Below the pieces are notes generated by a model that saw nothing but the letters and a program-made list of their open reading frames with translations, did not search any database and was not told the DNA's origin. From assembly GCF_000744655.1 (NCBI RefSeq), contig NZ_JQMJ01000004.1:806001-870000 (forward strand): DNA of 64,000 bases, given 5' to 3'. Below are positions 25,886-33,714 of the stretch, piece by piece; positions within the stretch are counted from its first letter, which is position 1; each line of letters opens with the position of its first letter. This stretch comes from Streptacidiphilus rugosus AM-16 (GTDB taxonomy: Bacteria > Actinomycetota > Actinomycetes > Streptomycetales > Streptomycetaceae). The position numbers were made by a program, and so were the translations under genes.

Positions 25886-26730
25886 ACACACTCCCCCAGG
25901 ACGTCCTCGACTGCGGAGCCGCGACAGCGATCGGCCGACATTGCGCGGGCGTGTTCCACGAGGCCCTCGCCGACCGCCTCGTCGGCGCCTACGCCCTGGG
26001 CAGCCTCGCGCACGGGGGGTTCGCCCCCGCCGTCAGCGACATCGACCTCGCCCTCGTGCTGACCGACCGCCGCCCCGAGGACGACCAGACCATCGACCGC
26101 GTCACCCGGGGCCTCCACGAGTTGGGCGGCGACCACCGGCGTCTGTCGGTGTTCTGGAGCTCCCTGCCCGCGCTGCGCGCGAACCGGGAGGATGGCAGGT
26201 TCCCGGCTGTCGACCGGCTCGACCTGAAGATCAGCGGGCTGCTGCTCCTTGGTGACGACGTTCGCCCGCAGGTGGCACAGCCGGACACCGCGATGTTGTC
26301 GGCCGACAGCGTCCGCTTCGCGCTGGAGGTGCTCGCTTCGGACCCTGTCGTGGCCGAGTTCCGCAACCCCACGCATCTGGCGAGCGACATCAGGCGGTTC
26401 ACCAAGGCGGTCCTGCTCCCCCTCAGGTTCCTCTACACCGCAGCGAACTCCGTTCCCGGATCCACCGACGATGCCATCCGCCACCACCTGGCGCAGCCCG
26501 CACCGGTGGCTGCGGAGCTCGTCCGTGCCGCGACGCGTGCGCGCCACGGACAGCCGGTTTCGGCGGAGCGCCTCACCGAACTCCTCCACGCGGAGCTCAT
26601 TCCGCTCTATCTCTACTACGTCGACTGCTGTCTCCCTGGGCTGACGCCCGCAGACGGCGGCCTGGCGCAGGGCCTCGCCCGTTGGCGGACCCGACTCCTG
26701 GGCCTGCAGGAGACTCGCCCTTCACCGTGA
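25882..26730 (+). CDS. Nucleotidyltransferase-domain protein
   Basis: 282 residues, ATG overlapping the previous stop. The pol-beta nucleotidyltransferase signature is clear: YALGSLAHGGFAPAVSDIDL, i.e. G-S with D-x-D metal ligands 13-15 residues later, and a third acidic position in the RLDLKISG strand. The C-terminal half is helical, like aminoglycoside/lincosamide nucleotidyltransferases. In an operon with a prenyltransferase and an oxidase it may modify, or give self-resistance to, a small molecule; this is inference. Confidence 0.82.
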   Translation: MNTLPQDVLDCGAATAIGRHCAGVFHEALADRLVGAYALGSLAHGGFAPAVSDIDLALVLTDRRPEDDQTIDRVTRGLHELGGDHRRLSVFWSSLPALRANREDGRFPAVDRLDLKISGLLLLGDDVRPQVAQPDTAMLSADSVRFALEVLASDPVVAEFRNPTHLASDIRRFTKAVLLPLRFLYTAANSVPGSTDDAIRHHLAQPAPVAAELVRAATRARHGQPVSAERLTELLHAELIPLYLYYVDCCLPGLTPADGGLAQGLARWRTRLLGLQETRPSP

Positions 26731-27065
26731 CCTCGGTGGGCTGGATTCGCCGGATCCGGGCCTTCGCGGACCGCGCGTGCCGAACGCGATCGACCGTGTT
26801 CGTGGCCCCGGAGGGCTGGCAGGAGCTGGAGGGACGGGCGTACCCCTGCCGGTCCCCGGTCAGCTCGCGGTGCCGGGTCACGCCGGGAGAACTGCATGCG
26901 TTCGAGGGGCGGCCCATCAGGACCGCCCGTCGAACGCAACTCCGCCCCACACGCCGCACGAACCCCTGGGCAGACGACACACCGGACTCTGCTGGCCAGG
27001 GGCTAACGGCGTGGTCCGCGATTGAGGTCGGGATGTGCTGGCCTGGCGGGTCGGCTGGTGGTTGA
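26727..27065 (+). CDS. Possible fourth operon gene, 3' end replaced by IS remnant
   Basis: GTG 26727 overlaps the nucleotidyltransferase stop (GTGA), which argues for a real coupled gene. The product (VTSVGWIRRIRAFADRACRT, then VFVAPEGWQELEGRAYP) matches nothing I know. From 27011 the frame runs into DNA that is an inverted copy of the IS end at 28495-28598, so the last about 18 residues are IS-derived and the original C-terminus is lost. Confidence 0.4.
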   Translation: MTSVGWIRRIRAFADRACRTRSTVFVAPEGWQELEGRAYPCRSPVSSRCRVTPGELHAFEGRPIRTARRTQLRPTRRTNPWADDTPDSAGQGLTAWSAIEVGMCWPGGSAGG

Positions 27066-27114
27066 TCAGCAGGCCGCCTGTCGGGCGAGCACAAGTTCGG
27101 TGCTCGGCTTGCGG
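27011..27114 (-). repeat. Inverted 104-base copy of the IS5-family right end
   Basis: Reverse complement of 28495-28598 with about 8 mismatches by hand count. It encodes the last residues of the same transposase (AEHRTCARPTGGLLINHQPT versus AEHRTGARPTGGLLITHQPT in the full copy, one frame). It is the trace of a second, oppositely oriented insertion. Its outer edge reads GGCTAACGGC, which suggests the true tip of the element. Confidence 0.85.
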
Positions 27115-27301
27115 TGGGTTGGGCGTAGGGAACGAGCGCGATCGGTACGCGACGCCGCCCGCCCTCTTGCCGGTCGGTCTATGGGCAGGAGGCTGCTCCC
27201 GATGCCCCGATCCACTCCGGGCAACTTCCTGCGTGTATCCCCGCTTGAGGTTCGGCTCGCGAAGTAGGCTGTGCGGCACAGCCTTTCAGGGGGGAGCCGC
27301 C

Positions 27302-27502
27302 ATGGCGAAGGTCACCATCAGCCTTGACAGCGATCTGGCGATCGAGGTCATGCTGCTGTCCGGCACCAGAAGTCCTCAGGACGCGGTCGAGTTGATCGTC
27401 CGGGACTATCTCGCCACCAGGAGCCGCACTGAGGCTCGCACCGGCGACGCCGCCGACCAGCATCGCCTTACCGACCGGCCACTGCGCGCAGAGGAGGGCT
27501 AA
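27302..27502 (+). CDS. VapB-like antitoxin (orphan)
   Basis: 66 residues. The N-terminus MAKVTISLDSDLAIEVMLLS followed by SPQDAVELIVRDYLATR is the ribbon-helix-helix type of VapB (DUF2191-like) antitoxins, which bind DNA and neutralise a PIN-domain VapC RNase. No vapC follows: the stop TAA (27500-27502) lies inside GGCTAA, the apparent left tip of the IS5-family element. The antitoxin C-terminus and the toxin may have been lost or displaced by that insertion. Flanked on the other side by the inverted IS remnant. Confidence 0.7.
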   Translation: MAKVTISLDSDLAIEVMLLSGTRSPQDAVELIVRDYLATRSRTEARTGDAADQHRLTDRPLRAEEG

Positions 27503-28607
27503 GACCCCCTCCGCGGACGCTGCCGCACGGCCGTGACGTGACAGTGGCCGCACGGGTTCTTCGAGTGTGACCAAGAAGTGGGCCCGTGTGGCCTTGGCTC
27601 ATCCTGCCTCTGCGGCGTCTCCCGTACACATCTCGGCGGTTTGATCGAAGAGTTGGCAGAACCGTGGCTGGCCCGGTGCGAGTCCACGCTGCACGAGCGG
27701 CGTGGCGCTGAGCGGCGGCGAGGGGCCGGTGCCGGGCCAAAGCACGACCTGGTCTTCACCGACCGGGTGCTGGTCACCCTGGTTCATCTGCGCACCGGGC
27801 TCCCGCATGCGGCACTGGCCGAGCTATACGGGACGGCCCGCTCCACGATCTCCCGTGCCATCGGCGAGATCCGCCCGCTGCTGGCGGCGCGCGGCTTCGC
27901 CGTCCCCGACCGCCCCGGCGTGCGGCTGCGCACCCTGGCAGACGTGTTCGCCTACGCCGAGGCGGAGGGCATCACGCTGCGGATCGACGGAGCCGAGACC
28001 CAGGTGCGCCGGCCCAGGGCCAACCGGCCGGGACGGCGGGCCTTCGTATCCGGCAAGAAGAAGCAGAACACCATCAAGACCACCACCGTCAGCGACGGGC
28101 AGGGCCGCCTGCTGTGGTCGGGCGCGGACCGGCCCGGCCGCATGCACGATCAGACCGCGATGCGCACCGAGGGCATCGCCGAGCAGTTCCGGCTCCACCC
28201 GCAGGGGGGAGCCGAGGTCGACGAGGGCTACCGGGGCCTGGCCAACGAGTTCCCCAACCAGGTCGGCACCCCGCCCAAGAAGCCGAAGGACGACGCGCCG
28301 CTCGGCGAGCGGTACGCCTGGCGGGAGATGCGCCGACGGCAGTCCTCGAACCGGATCTGCGTCGAGCACACCAATGCCGAGTTGCGGCAGTGGCGACCGC
28401 TCCAGCGCTACACCGGCCCGCGCGAGGACTACGCCGAGACCCACCGTGCGATCGCCTCGCTTGTCTCGGACCGCTTTGCCCGTCGGCCGACCTGCCGCAA
28501 GCCGAGCACCGAACTGGTGCTCGCCCGACGGGCGGCCTGCTGATCACCCACCAGCCAACCCGCCAGGCCGGCACGTCCCGACCTCAATCGCGGACCACCC
28601 CGTAACT
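27498..28607 (+). mobile_element. IS5-family insertion sequence
   Basis: An element of about 1.1 kb with one transposase gene. Left tip GGCTAAGACCCCCTCCGCGG. The right end, seen best in the remnant copy, is GGCTAACGGCGTGGTCCGCG reading inward, so imperfect terminal repeats share GGCTAA and TCCGCG. At the right side here the tip differs (AAGTTACGGG) and joins the cvnD coding region, so the last bases may be lost. Boundaries are good to about 10 bases; no target duplication could be defined. Confidence 0.75.
27578..28543 (+). CDS. IS5-family transposase (DDE_Tnp_4 type)
   Basis: 321 residues. An N-terminal HTH (AALAELYGTARSTISRAIGE) is followed by a DDE catalytic core: first Asp in ITLRIDGAETQVRRP, second in GAEVDEGYRGLANEF, Glu in NRICVEHTNAELRQW. 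The K-x-K-x-Q-N-T-I-K-T segment of this family is present. The reading frame is intact, so the element may still be active. GTG 27578 is the first in-frame start. Confidence 0.9.
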   Translation: MGPCGLGSSCLCGVSRTHLGGLIEELAEPWLARCESTLHERRGAERRRGAGAGPKHDLVFTDRVLVTLVHLRTGLPHAALAELYGTARSTISRAIGEIRPLLAARGFAVPDRPGVRLRTLADVFAYAEAEGITLRIDGAETQVRRPRANRPGRRAFVSGKKKQNTIKTTTVSDGQGRLLWSGADRPGRMHDQTAMRTEGIAEQFRLHPQGGAEVDEGYRGLANEFPNQVGTPPKKPKDDAPLGERYAWREMRRRQSSNRICVEHTNAELRQWRPLQRYTGPREDYAETHRAIASLVSDRFARRPTCRKPSTELVLARRAAC

Positions 28608-29213
28608 TGCACGGTCCAGCAAGTAGCTGACGAGCGTGGTCAGGGCGGCGGCGGACGACTCCTCGTCGCGCGCGTCGCATGTGACGACGGGAGTGTCCTC
28701 GAGGAGGTCGAGAGCTTCCCGCAGTGCGGCCTCCGCGCGTACGGGGTTGCCGTCGAAGTTGTTGACCGCGATCGCGTAGCCGAGGCCGTACTGCTCGATC
28801 AGGTCGATCACGGCGAAGGAGTCGGCCAGCCGCTCCGGGTCGACCAGGACCAGTGCACCGAGCGCGCCCCGGGCCATGTCCTCCCACATCTGCACGAACC
28901 GCAACTGCCCGGGTGTGCCGAACAGGTAGAGGACGACTCGCTCGCTGATGGTGAGCCGACCGAAGTCCATGGCGACGGTGGTGGTGGTCTTGCCCTGCAC
29001 ACCCTTCAGGTCATCCAGGTCCTGCGCAGCGCGCGTCATCGTCTCCTCGGTCGACAACGGCTCGATCTCGGAGATCGAGCCGATGAACGTGGTCTTGCCC
29101 ACCGCGAAGTGGCCGACGACGAGAATTTTGACGGCGGTCTGCGAGGCGCCGCCCGCGACGTAGTCCCGCTCACGCAGACTCGGTCGTCGATCCAAACTTG
29201 GCCCGGAGACCAT
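28584..29213 (-). CDS. cvnD: CvnD, conservon GTP/ATP-binding protein
   Basis: 209 residues with a Ras-like P-loop, VGHFAVGKTTFIGSISEIEP, a switch-like T-T-T-T-V-A-M-D-F-G segment, L-F-G-T-P-G-Q in LYLFGTPGQLRFV, and NNFD in place of N-K-x-D. This is the fourth gene of a conservon, the multi-component signalling unit of actinomycetes in which CvnA-D form a membrane-associated complex resembling eukaryotic G-protein coupling. It overlaps cvnC by 44 bases. Its last four codons and stop (VVRD-TGA) lie inside the IS end block that recurs at 27011, so its 3' end has been remodelled by the insertion. Confidence 0.92.
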   Translation of the reverse strand: MVSGPSLDRRPSLRERDYVAGGASQTAVKILVVGHFAVGKTTFIGSISEIEPLSTEETMTRAAQDLDDLKGVQGKTTTTVAMDFGRLTISERVVLYLFGTPGQLRFVQMWEDMARGALGALVLVDPERLADSFAVIDLIEQYGLGYAIAVNNFDGNPVRAEAALREALDLLEDTPVVTCDARDEESSAAALTTLVSYLLDRASYGVVRD

Positions 29214-29565
29214 TGAGCACCTCCTCCAGGAGCTCCCTGTCGGCGAGACGAGCGCGGGCCACCGGCGGCCGGGTGATGAGGTATCCGGCCTCGGTGAGTC
29301 CGGCCAGGATGATCCGCACCACGCCCAGCGGCAGCCGGGTGTGCCCCGCGATCTCGGCCACCGAGAGGTAACCCGCCGAGCAGATGTCCAGCAGTCTCTG
29401 CTCTTCGGGGGACAGTCGCAGCGGACGCTGCACCTGCTCGGGCGCCGCCGTCACCAAGGTGACCAGCGAGAGCTGGTCCTCCTCCGGCAGCCCGCGTCCC
29501 TTGGTGATGACGTAGGCACGGACTAACTCCGCGGCCTCGAGCTCGAAGTCCCCCGGCCTCGTCAT
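29170..29565 (-). CDS. cvnC: CvnC, DUF742 protein
   Basis: 131 residues of the DUF742 family: ELVRAYVITKGRGLPEEDQL, then SLVTLVTAAPEQVQRPLRLS and a winged-helix-like IAGHTRLPLGVVRIILAGL. The third component of the conservon. Its ATG overlaps the cvnB stop (ATGA), and its 3' end overlaps cvnD. Confidence 0.93.
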   Translation of the reverse strand: MTRPGDFELEAAELVRAYVITKGRGLPEEDQLSLVTLVTAAPEQVQRPLRLSPEEQRLLDICSAGYLSVAEIAGHTRLPLGVVRIILAGLTEAGYLITRPPVARARLADRELLEEVLNGLRAKFGSTTESA

Positions 29566-29963
29566 GAGCGTGCGCCGATGTTCTCGCGCGGCGGCGCGAC
29601 CAGGACTTTGCCGAGTTGGCCGACGAGCTGCTGCATCCGGAAGGTGATGTCCTGCATGTCGACGTCCGGCGCGGCGGAGACGCCAAGGTAGGCGCCCTCG
29701 CCGGCTGATATCAGGAAGACCCAGCCGCCCTCGAACTCGACCAGCGTCTGCCGCCACAGCCCGCTGTTGTCCTCACAGAAGAAACCGAGCGAGCGGCTCA
29801 GAGACTGCACTCCGCTCATCGCGGCGGCGACGCGGTCTGCGTTGTCCTTGTCGAAGTCCTTGGTGCGGGCCATCAGCAGGCCGTCGGCTGAGATCAGGAC
29901 GGCGTGCAGGGCACCGGGTATCTCCAAGGCGCTGTCGAGCATCCATGACAGATCGTCGTTCAC
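29562..29963 (-). CDS. cvnB: CvnB, roadblock/LC7-domain protein
   Basis: 133 residues: LSWMLDSALEIPGALHAVLI, SADGLLMARTK, and VEFEGGWVFLISAGEGAYL, the beta-sheet of the roadblock/LC7 fold that in bacteria regulates small GTPases, here probably CvnD. The ATG overlaps the cvnA stop. Confidence 0.93.
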   Translation of the reverse strand: MNDDLSWMLDSALEIPGALHAVLISADGLLMARTKDFDKDNADRVAAAMSGVQSLSRSLGFFCEDNSGLWRQTLVEFEGGWVFLISAGEGAYLGVSAAPDVDMQDITFRMQQLVGQLGKVLVAPPRENIGARS

Positions 29964-31141
29964 GAGAACTCATGCCCTTCACTGCTTGACACACGTGTGC
30001 TGGTCGTCTGGTCCTGTCCGTCACCGGGCGCGTCCCGGCCCGACCTGGTTCCGCGTTGGAACGCTCCCATGATGGCCGCGGTCTCCTCCCCGGAGCGGGC
30101 TTGGGCGGTAGGAGCAGGCACGGAGACCGGCACGATCGCCATCGGACGCTTACGCCGTCGAAGCGGCAGTCCCTCGGAAGTCGTCCCGGCAGCGGGAGAT
30201 GCCGGCGCGGGCTCGGGCGCCATGGGCGGTGCCGGCACGGAGGCGCGCATCATGGGGGCAGTTGGTGCCTTCTTCTCGGGCATGGTCGTCAGGAGCTGGT
30301 GCGGCAGGAGCAGCACCGCGCGCACACCGCCATAGGGTGAGGCGGAGTCCACCGACACGTCGAAGCCGAAGCGCTCGCTGAGCACACCGATGACAGCGAG
30401 GCCGAACTGCGGCGGGTTGCCCAGGCCTGCCACGCTCTTGACCCGCTCGGTTCGCAGCAGCCGCTCGCCGCGGGCACGCTCCTCGTCGTTCATGCCGACG
30501 CCAGCGTCGTCAACGACGATCGCGACGCCCTTGGGGACTGTCCGGATGTTGATCTCGACCACCGTGTCCGGGCTGGAGTAGCTGGTGGCGTTGTCGAGAA
30601 GTTCGGCGAGTGCGAGCGCCACCGGTTCGACGACGCGGCTGGCGATGCCGAAGTCCACCTGCGAGAGGATCTCCACCCGCCGGAAGTGCCGGATGCGGCC
30701 CTGTGCGCTGCGGACCACGTCGTAGACCGAGGCATTGTCGCGGTGCCGGCCCAGCCAGCCGTCGCACAGGACTGCGATGGACTGGGCGCGACGGCCGAAC
30801 TGGGAGTTGGTGTGGTCGATCTCCAGTAGGTCCTGGAGGATGACCGACTCGCCGTACTTGGCCTGCAGGCGGGAGACGATCAGTTGCTGCTCGGCGGCGA
30901 GACCCTGCAGGGTACGCATGGCCGACTTCAGCACGCTCTTCGTCGCTTCCTCGGCTTGCTCCTGCGCCGCGGCGACCGACTGGGTGTAATGGTGCTCCAG
31001 ACCCGAGTAGTACTCTCTGAGCCCCGCGATCTCCTGTCGCGACGCCGTGGCCTTCTTCCGTTGGCGGACGACGATGGCAATGAGGATGGGCAGGAGCACG
31101 ACAAGAGCCCACGTGGCTGGATCTTCGATGTATTCCGTCAT
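29960..31141 (-). CDS. cvnA: CvnA, conservon sensor histidine-kinase-like protein
   Basis: 393 residues from ATG 31141. One N-terminal membrane helix (TWALVVLLPILIAIVVRQRK), a coiled-coil (about 35-100), then a HATPase domain: N-box LALAELLDNATSYSSPDTV, G1 in VVDDAGVGMND, and G2 around GLGNPPQFGLAVIGVL. The C-terminal about 100 residues are a Pro/Ala-rich tail. CvnA proteins have a kinase-like ATPase domain but no clear phosphoacceptor His box, as here. First gene of cvnABCD, preceded by the element at 31194. Confidence 0.92.
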   Translation of the reverse strand: MTEYIEDPATWALVVLLPILIAIVVRQRKKATASRQEIAGLREYYSGLEHHYTQSVAAAQEQAEEATKSVLKSAMRTLQGLAAEQQLIVSRLQAKYGESVILQDLLEIDHTNSQFGRRAQSIAVLCDGWLGRHRDNASVYDVVRSAQGRIRHFRRVEILSQVDFGIASRVVEPVALALAELLDNATSYSSPDTVVEINIRTVPKGVAIVVDDAGVGMNDEERARGERLLRTERVKSVAGLGNPPQFGLAVIGVLSERFGFDVSVDSASPYGGVRAVLLLPHQLLTTMPEKKAPTAPMMRASVPAPPMAPEPAPASPAAGTTSEGLPLRRRKRPMAIVPVSVPAPTAQARSGEETAAIMGAFQRGTRSGRDAPGDGQDQTTSTRVSSSEGHEFS

Positions 31142-31193
31142 AAGACTCTTTTCAGGCGTCCGACAGCCGGTCCCTGAACCCCCGCCAATGCAG

Positions 31194-31273
31194 GGTGGAC
31201 CCGCCCGCTCCGCAAAACGCAGTGATCCTATCATCAGCGGAACATCCGGGCAGGTGACCGTAGTTCAGCAAGG
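31194..31273 (-). promoter_or_regulatory. Upstream element of cvnA, shared with the P450
   Basis: Copy B of the element at 23378. In the transcribed direction it carries CCTTGCTGAA, TGATAGGATC (TAGGAT as a possible -10) and TTTGCGGAGC, ending about 53 bases before the cvnA ATG. Conservation between two non-homologous coding regions argues for function in transcription rather than common descent of a gene. Confidence 0.6.
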
Positions 31274-31701
31274 GGATCCAGCTCCTCCGGTTATTCCTAC
31301 GTGAGTTGATTGGTGGTCAGACCTTCCGCGAGGCTTGGAGGCTGCCTGCCGGAACGCTGACGACGCGCCGATCAGGACCTCATCAGCAGCACTCCCGACC
31401 CCGCCCCCACGGTGACGGTCGGGCAGCGGATCGCGCCGGCCCGCCTGCGGAAGGCTGCCGCGGACCGGTCGCAGAGGTTCGAGCCGGTCCATCGGGAAGC
31501 CGTCGATGCCGAGCTCGCCCCCATCGACGGCCGCCGGAAGCACTCGACGCGCCGCCCTGCCGACGTGTGTCGCCTCCAGCAGCTCCCACGACAAGATGCG
31601 GCTGTTGCAGTCTGGGCCGAGACTCCGAGGATCGGCGCCCGGAGTCGTCTGGCCGTCGGACGCGGGGCGTTCACCCCCGTGCGGGCAGGAGCGAAGCGGG
31701 G
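31274..31701. other. Spacer between conservon and IS605 element
   Basis: About 430 bases without a supported gene. A minus-strand frame (31594 to 31265, 109 aa) has one coherent stretch (MSWELLEATHVGRAARRVLP, DGGELGIDGFPMDRLEPLRP) that may be a decayed coding fragment, but it lacks a ribosome site and runs into the cvnA upstream element. Confidence 0.4.
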
Positions 31702-31712
31702 GGTCAACTTGA

Positions 31713-31732
31713 CCCGGCCCTGAAGGGCCGGG
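31713..31732 (-). repeat. IS605 subterminal hairpin downstream of tnpB (probable omega-RNA end)
   Basis: A perfect 8-base stem with a TGAA loop, 57 bases beyond the tnpB stop. In IS200/IS605 elements this hairpin is recognised by TnpA. The transcript through the tnpB 3' end to this boundary is the guide (omega) RNA of TnpB, whose guide lies just outside the element, i.e. below about 31702 on the minus strand. Confidence 0.6.
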
Positions 31733-31788
31733 CTTGTGGGTAGGGCGCGACTGGCTGTCGCGTGGCCTCCCACGTCTGAGAGCTGCCG

Positions 31789-32954
31789 TCAGGCTGGCTC
31801 TGGGACGCGTGACTCACGCCCCGCAGTCCACACGGTCGCGCCTTTTCGGGCGATGTTGTGGGACGCGTTGTCGTCCGCGTGCATGATCACGCCGCAGGCG
31901 CGGCACGCGAACGTTGCTTGATCGACGCGGTTGCCCCGCTCGATGTGGTGGCACTGGGAGCACTGCTGGCTGGTGTACGCCGGATCGACGTACACCAGCG
32001 GCACTCCGGCCCGCTTGGCCTTGTACTCCACGAAGGAGGCGAGCTGGTGGAAGCTCCACGAGTGCAGTTTGGTCCGCTGGTCCTTGCGGTGCCGTACCCG
32101 GTTGCGGATGCCCGTGAGGTCTTCCAGGGCGATACCGGAGCCGGTGCGTTCAGCGGTGGTGACGATGGTCTTGGAGATGACGTGGTTGGTGTTGGCGGCG
32201 TGCCGCTGTTCCTTGCGAGAGCGCTTCTTGAGGAGACGCTTCGCGGACTTGGTGCCCTTGGCCTGCAACGTCTTCCGCAGGTCACGTTGTCGCTTGCGGT
32301 GCCGGTTCAGGCCGCGCCCGGCGGCGCGGTAGCCGGTGGACGCGGTGGCGATGTTGGCGATGCCGAGGTCAACGCCGACGAACCCGGCAGGGTCCTCATT
32401 GAGCGGCGTCTCGGGCACGTCGCAGACGGCGATCAGGTAGAACACGCCTCACGTTCGATCAGGTCGGACTCGCCCTTGCGGTGCTCACGCAGCATCGTGA
32501 GGGCATCGGGCGAGCACGCGAAGCGCACGCCCTTCAGACGCCCAGCGGTCGTCCAGATCGACACGGTCCACTGGTCGTACTGCCAGCTCAAACACCGGTC
32601 ATCGTATGGCTGCGCGGCCTCGGGCCGGAACGCAATCGGCTTCGACTCCGCCTTGATGCGGCGCTTGGCCCCCGCCTTGCCCAGGTTCCCGGCGCGGATG
32701 TTCGCCTGCAACGTGGTGTAGGCGTCACGGGTCTTCTTGATCACGTGCTGCGCGGCCTGCGCCCCGAGCCCACGCGCCCTCAGCTCGGCGTAGGTGTGCT
32801 TGCGCAGCTCGAACTCACGCGGCACGCCACGCTCGAACGCCACCCCGGACACCCAGCAAGCCGCCTCGTTGACCGTGCGCAGGGTGGAGCGCAGCACGGC
32901 GGCCTGGTCGGCCTCCGGCATCAGCTTCACCTGCCTAACGATCTTCACGGGCAT
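31789..32954 (-). pseudogene. tnpB: TnpB, RuvC-type RNA-guided nuclease, split by frameshift
   Basis: The N-terminal part (ATG 32954, MPVKIVRQVKLMPEAD) ends in a shifted frame at 32433. The C-terminal part is open from about 32450. It contains the RuvC Asp in FVGVDLGIANIATA, the Glu in GIALEDLTGIRNR, the zinc-finger C-x-x-C pair in QQCSQCHHIERG and FACRACGV, and the last Asp in MHADDNASHN. One missing base near 32447 restores a TnpB of about 388 residues. All catalytic residues survive, so it may be a very recent mutation, a recoding site or an assembly error. Confidence 0.85.
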
Positions 32955-32970
32955 GACAATACATTGATCC

Positions 32971-33399
32971 ATGTCACCACGATGGGAACCAAACCCCAGC
33001 ATTCGCAGGGGCCGTACGGTTGTCCACACTCTCCATGCACACTTGGTCTTCACGCCCAAGTACCGGCGCGGACCTTTCACCGACGAGATCCTGCGACGCT
33101 GCGAAGAGATCATGCGTGCCGTCTGCGCCGACTTCGAAACCGAGCTGGTCGAGTTCAATGGCGAACGCGACCACGTCCACCTACTGGTGCACTACCCGCC
33201 CAAGGTCGCCCTCTCCCGCCTGGTGGGCTCACTCAAGGGCGTCTCGGCTCACAGGCTCCGTCAGGAGTTCCCCGCCCACATCCGTAAGTACCTGTGGGGC
33301 GAACACTTCTGGTCGCCCAGCTACTTCGCCGCATCATGCGGCGGCGCACCACTATCGATCATCAAGGAGTACATCGAGAACCAGAAACGCCCACAGTGA
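32971..33399 (+). CDS. tnpA: TnpA, IS200/IS605-family HUH (Y1) transposase
   Basis: 142 residues. HUH motif in NGERDHVHLLVHYPP, catalytic Tyr in the C-terminal helix SIIKEYIENQKRP, and the family N-terminus HTLHAHLVFTPKYRRGPFTD. These enzymes cut and join single-stranded DNA at subterminal hairpins. The frame is intact. The start lies 16 bases from the divergent tnpB start, so both promoters overlap in that region. Confidence 0.92.
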   Translation: MSPRWEPNPSIRRGRTVVHTLHAHLVFTPKYRRGPFTDEILRRCEEIMRAVCADFETELVEFNGERDHVHLLVHYPPKVALSRLVGSLKGVSAHRLRQEFPAHIRKYLWGEHFWSPSYFAASCGGAPLSIIKEYIENQKRPQ

Positions 33400-33498
33400 A
33401 ACGGCGGCGCACCGCACCGCCGTGGCTCAGGAAGCGATTCCTCCCGACCGTGAACGGCCGGGGTTCCTCGCTAGATCATGCTGAAGCTCCTACCGGTG

Positions 33499-33714
33499 TC
33501 AAGCGGCGGTGAGCCAGTCGCGGTAGACGGCGGCGAGGTCGTCGTCTCGGCTGAGTCCGCGTTCGAGTCGGGAGATCGCGGTGGGCCAGACCGTGAAGTG
33601 TTGGGCCGCGGCGGTGAGCGTGATGGTCTCGGGCTGCCTCAGTGCCCGAGCCACGACCACCGAGACCCGAGTGTCAGCATCAATGTCACTGCCCTGATCT
33701 AACGTTCCCGGCAT
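33499..33714 (-). CDS. HTH fragment or small DNA-binding protein (71 aa)
   Basis: The C-terminal 45 residues form a helix-turn-helix: ITLTAAAQHFTVWPTAISRL with a following E-R-G-x-x-R-D-D-D-L-A-A, similar to Cro/XRE helices and to C-terminal parts of some transposases. The 5' end overlaps the divergent SWIM gene start by 2 bases, leaving no room for a promoter. It is probably a truncated remnant at the edge of the IS605 element rather than a working gene. Confidence 0.4.
   Translation of the reverse strand: MPGTLDQGSDIDADTRVSVVVARALRQPETITLTAAAQHFTVWPTAISRLERGLSRDDDLAAVYRDWLTAA

Larger units (their letters stand above)
31702..33480. mobile_element. IS200/IS605-type element with divergent tnpA and tnpB
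   Basis: Bounded by subterminal hairpins: CCCGGCCC-TGAA-GGGCCGGG at 31713-31732, next to GTCAACTTGAC, and an imperfect hairpin at 33443-33462 also with a TGAA loop. tnpA runs right and tnpB left from a shared start region (32954/32971), the IS605 arrangement. Exact tips are uncertain because this class has no terminal inverted repeats. tnpB is split by a frameshift; tnpA is intact. Confidence 0.8.

Noticed and set aside
31713..31732. Perfect hairpin read as a rho-independent terminator of tnpB
   Set aside because: Position and TGAA loop, matched by a second hairpin at the other end, fit an IS200/IS605 subterminal structure better.
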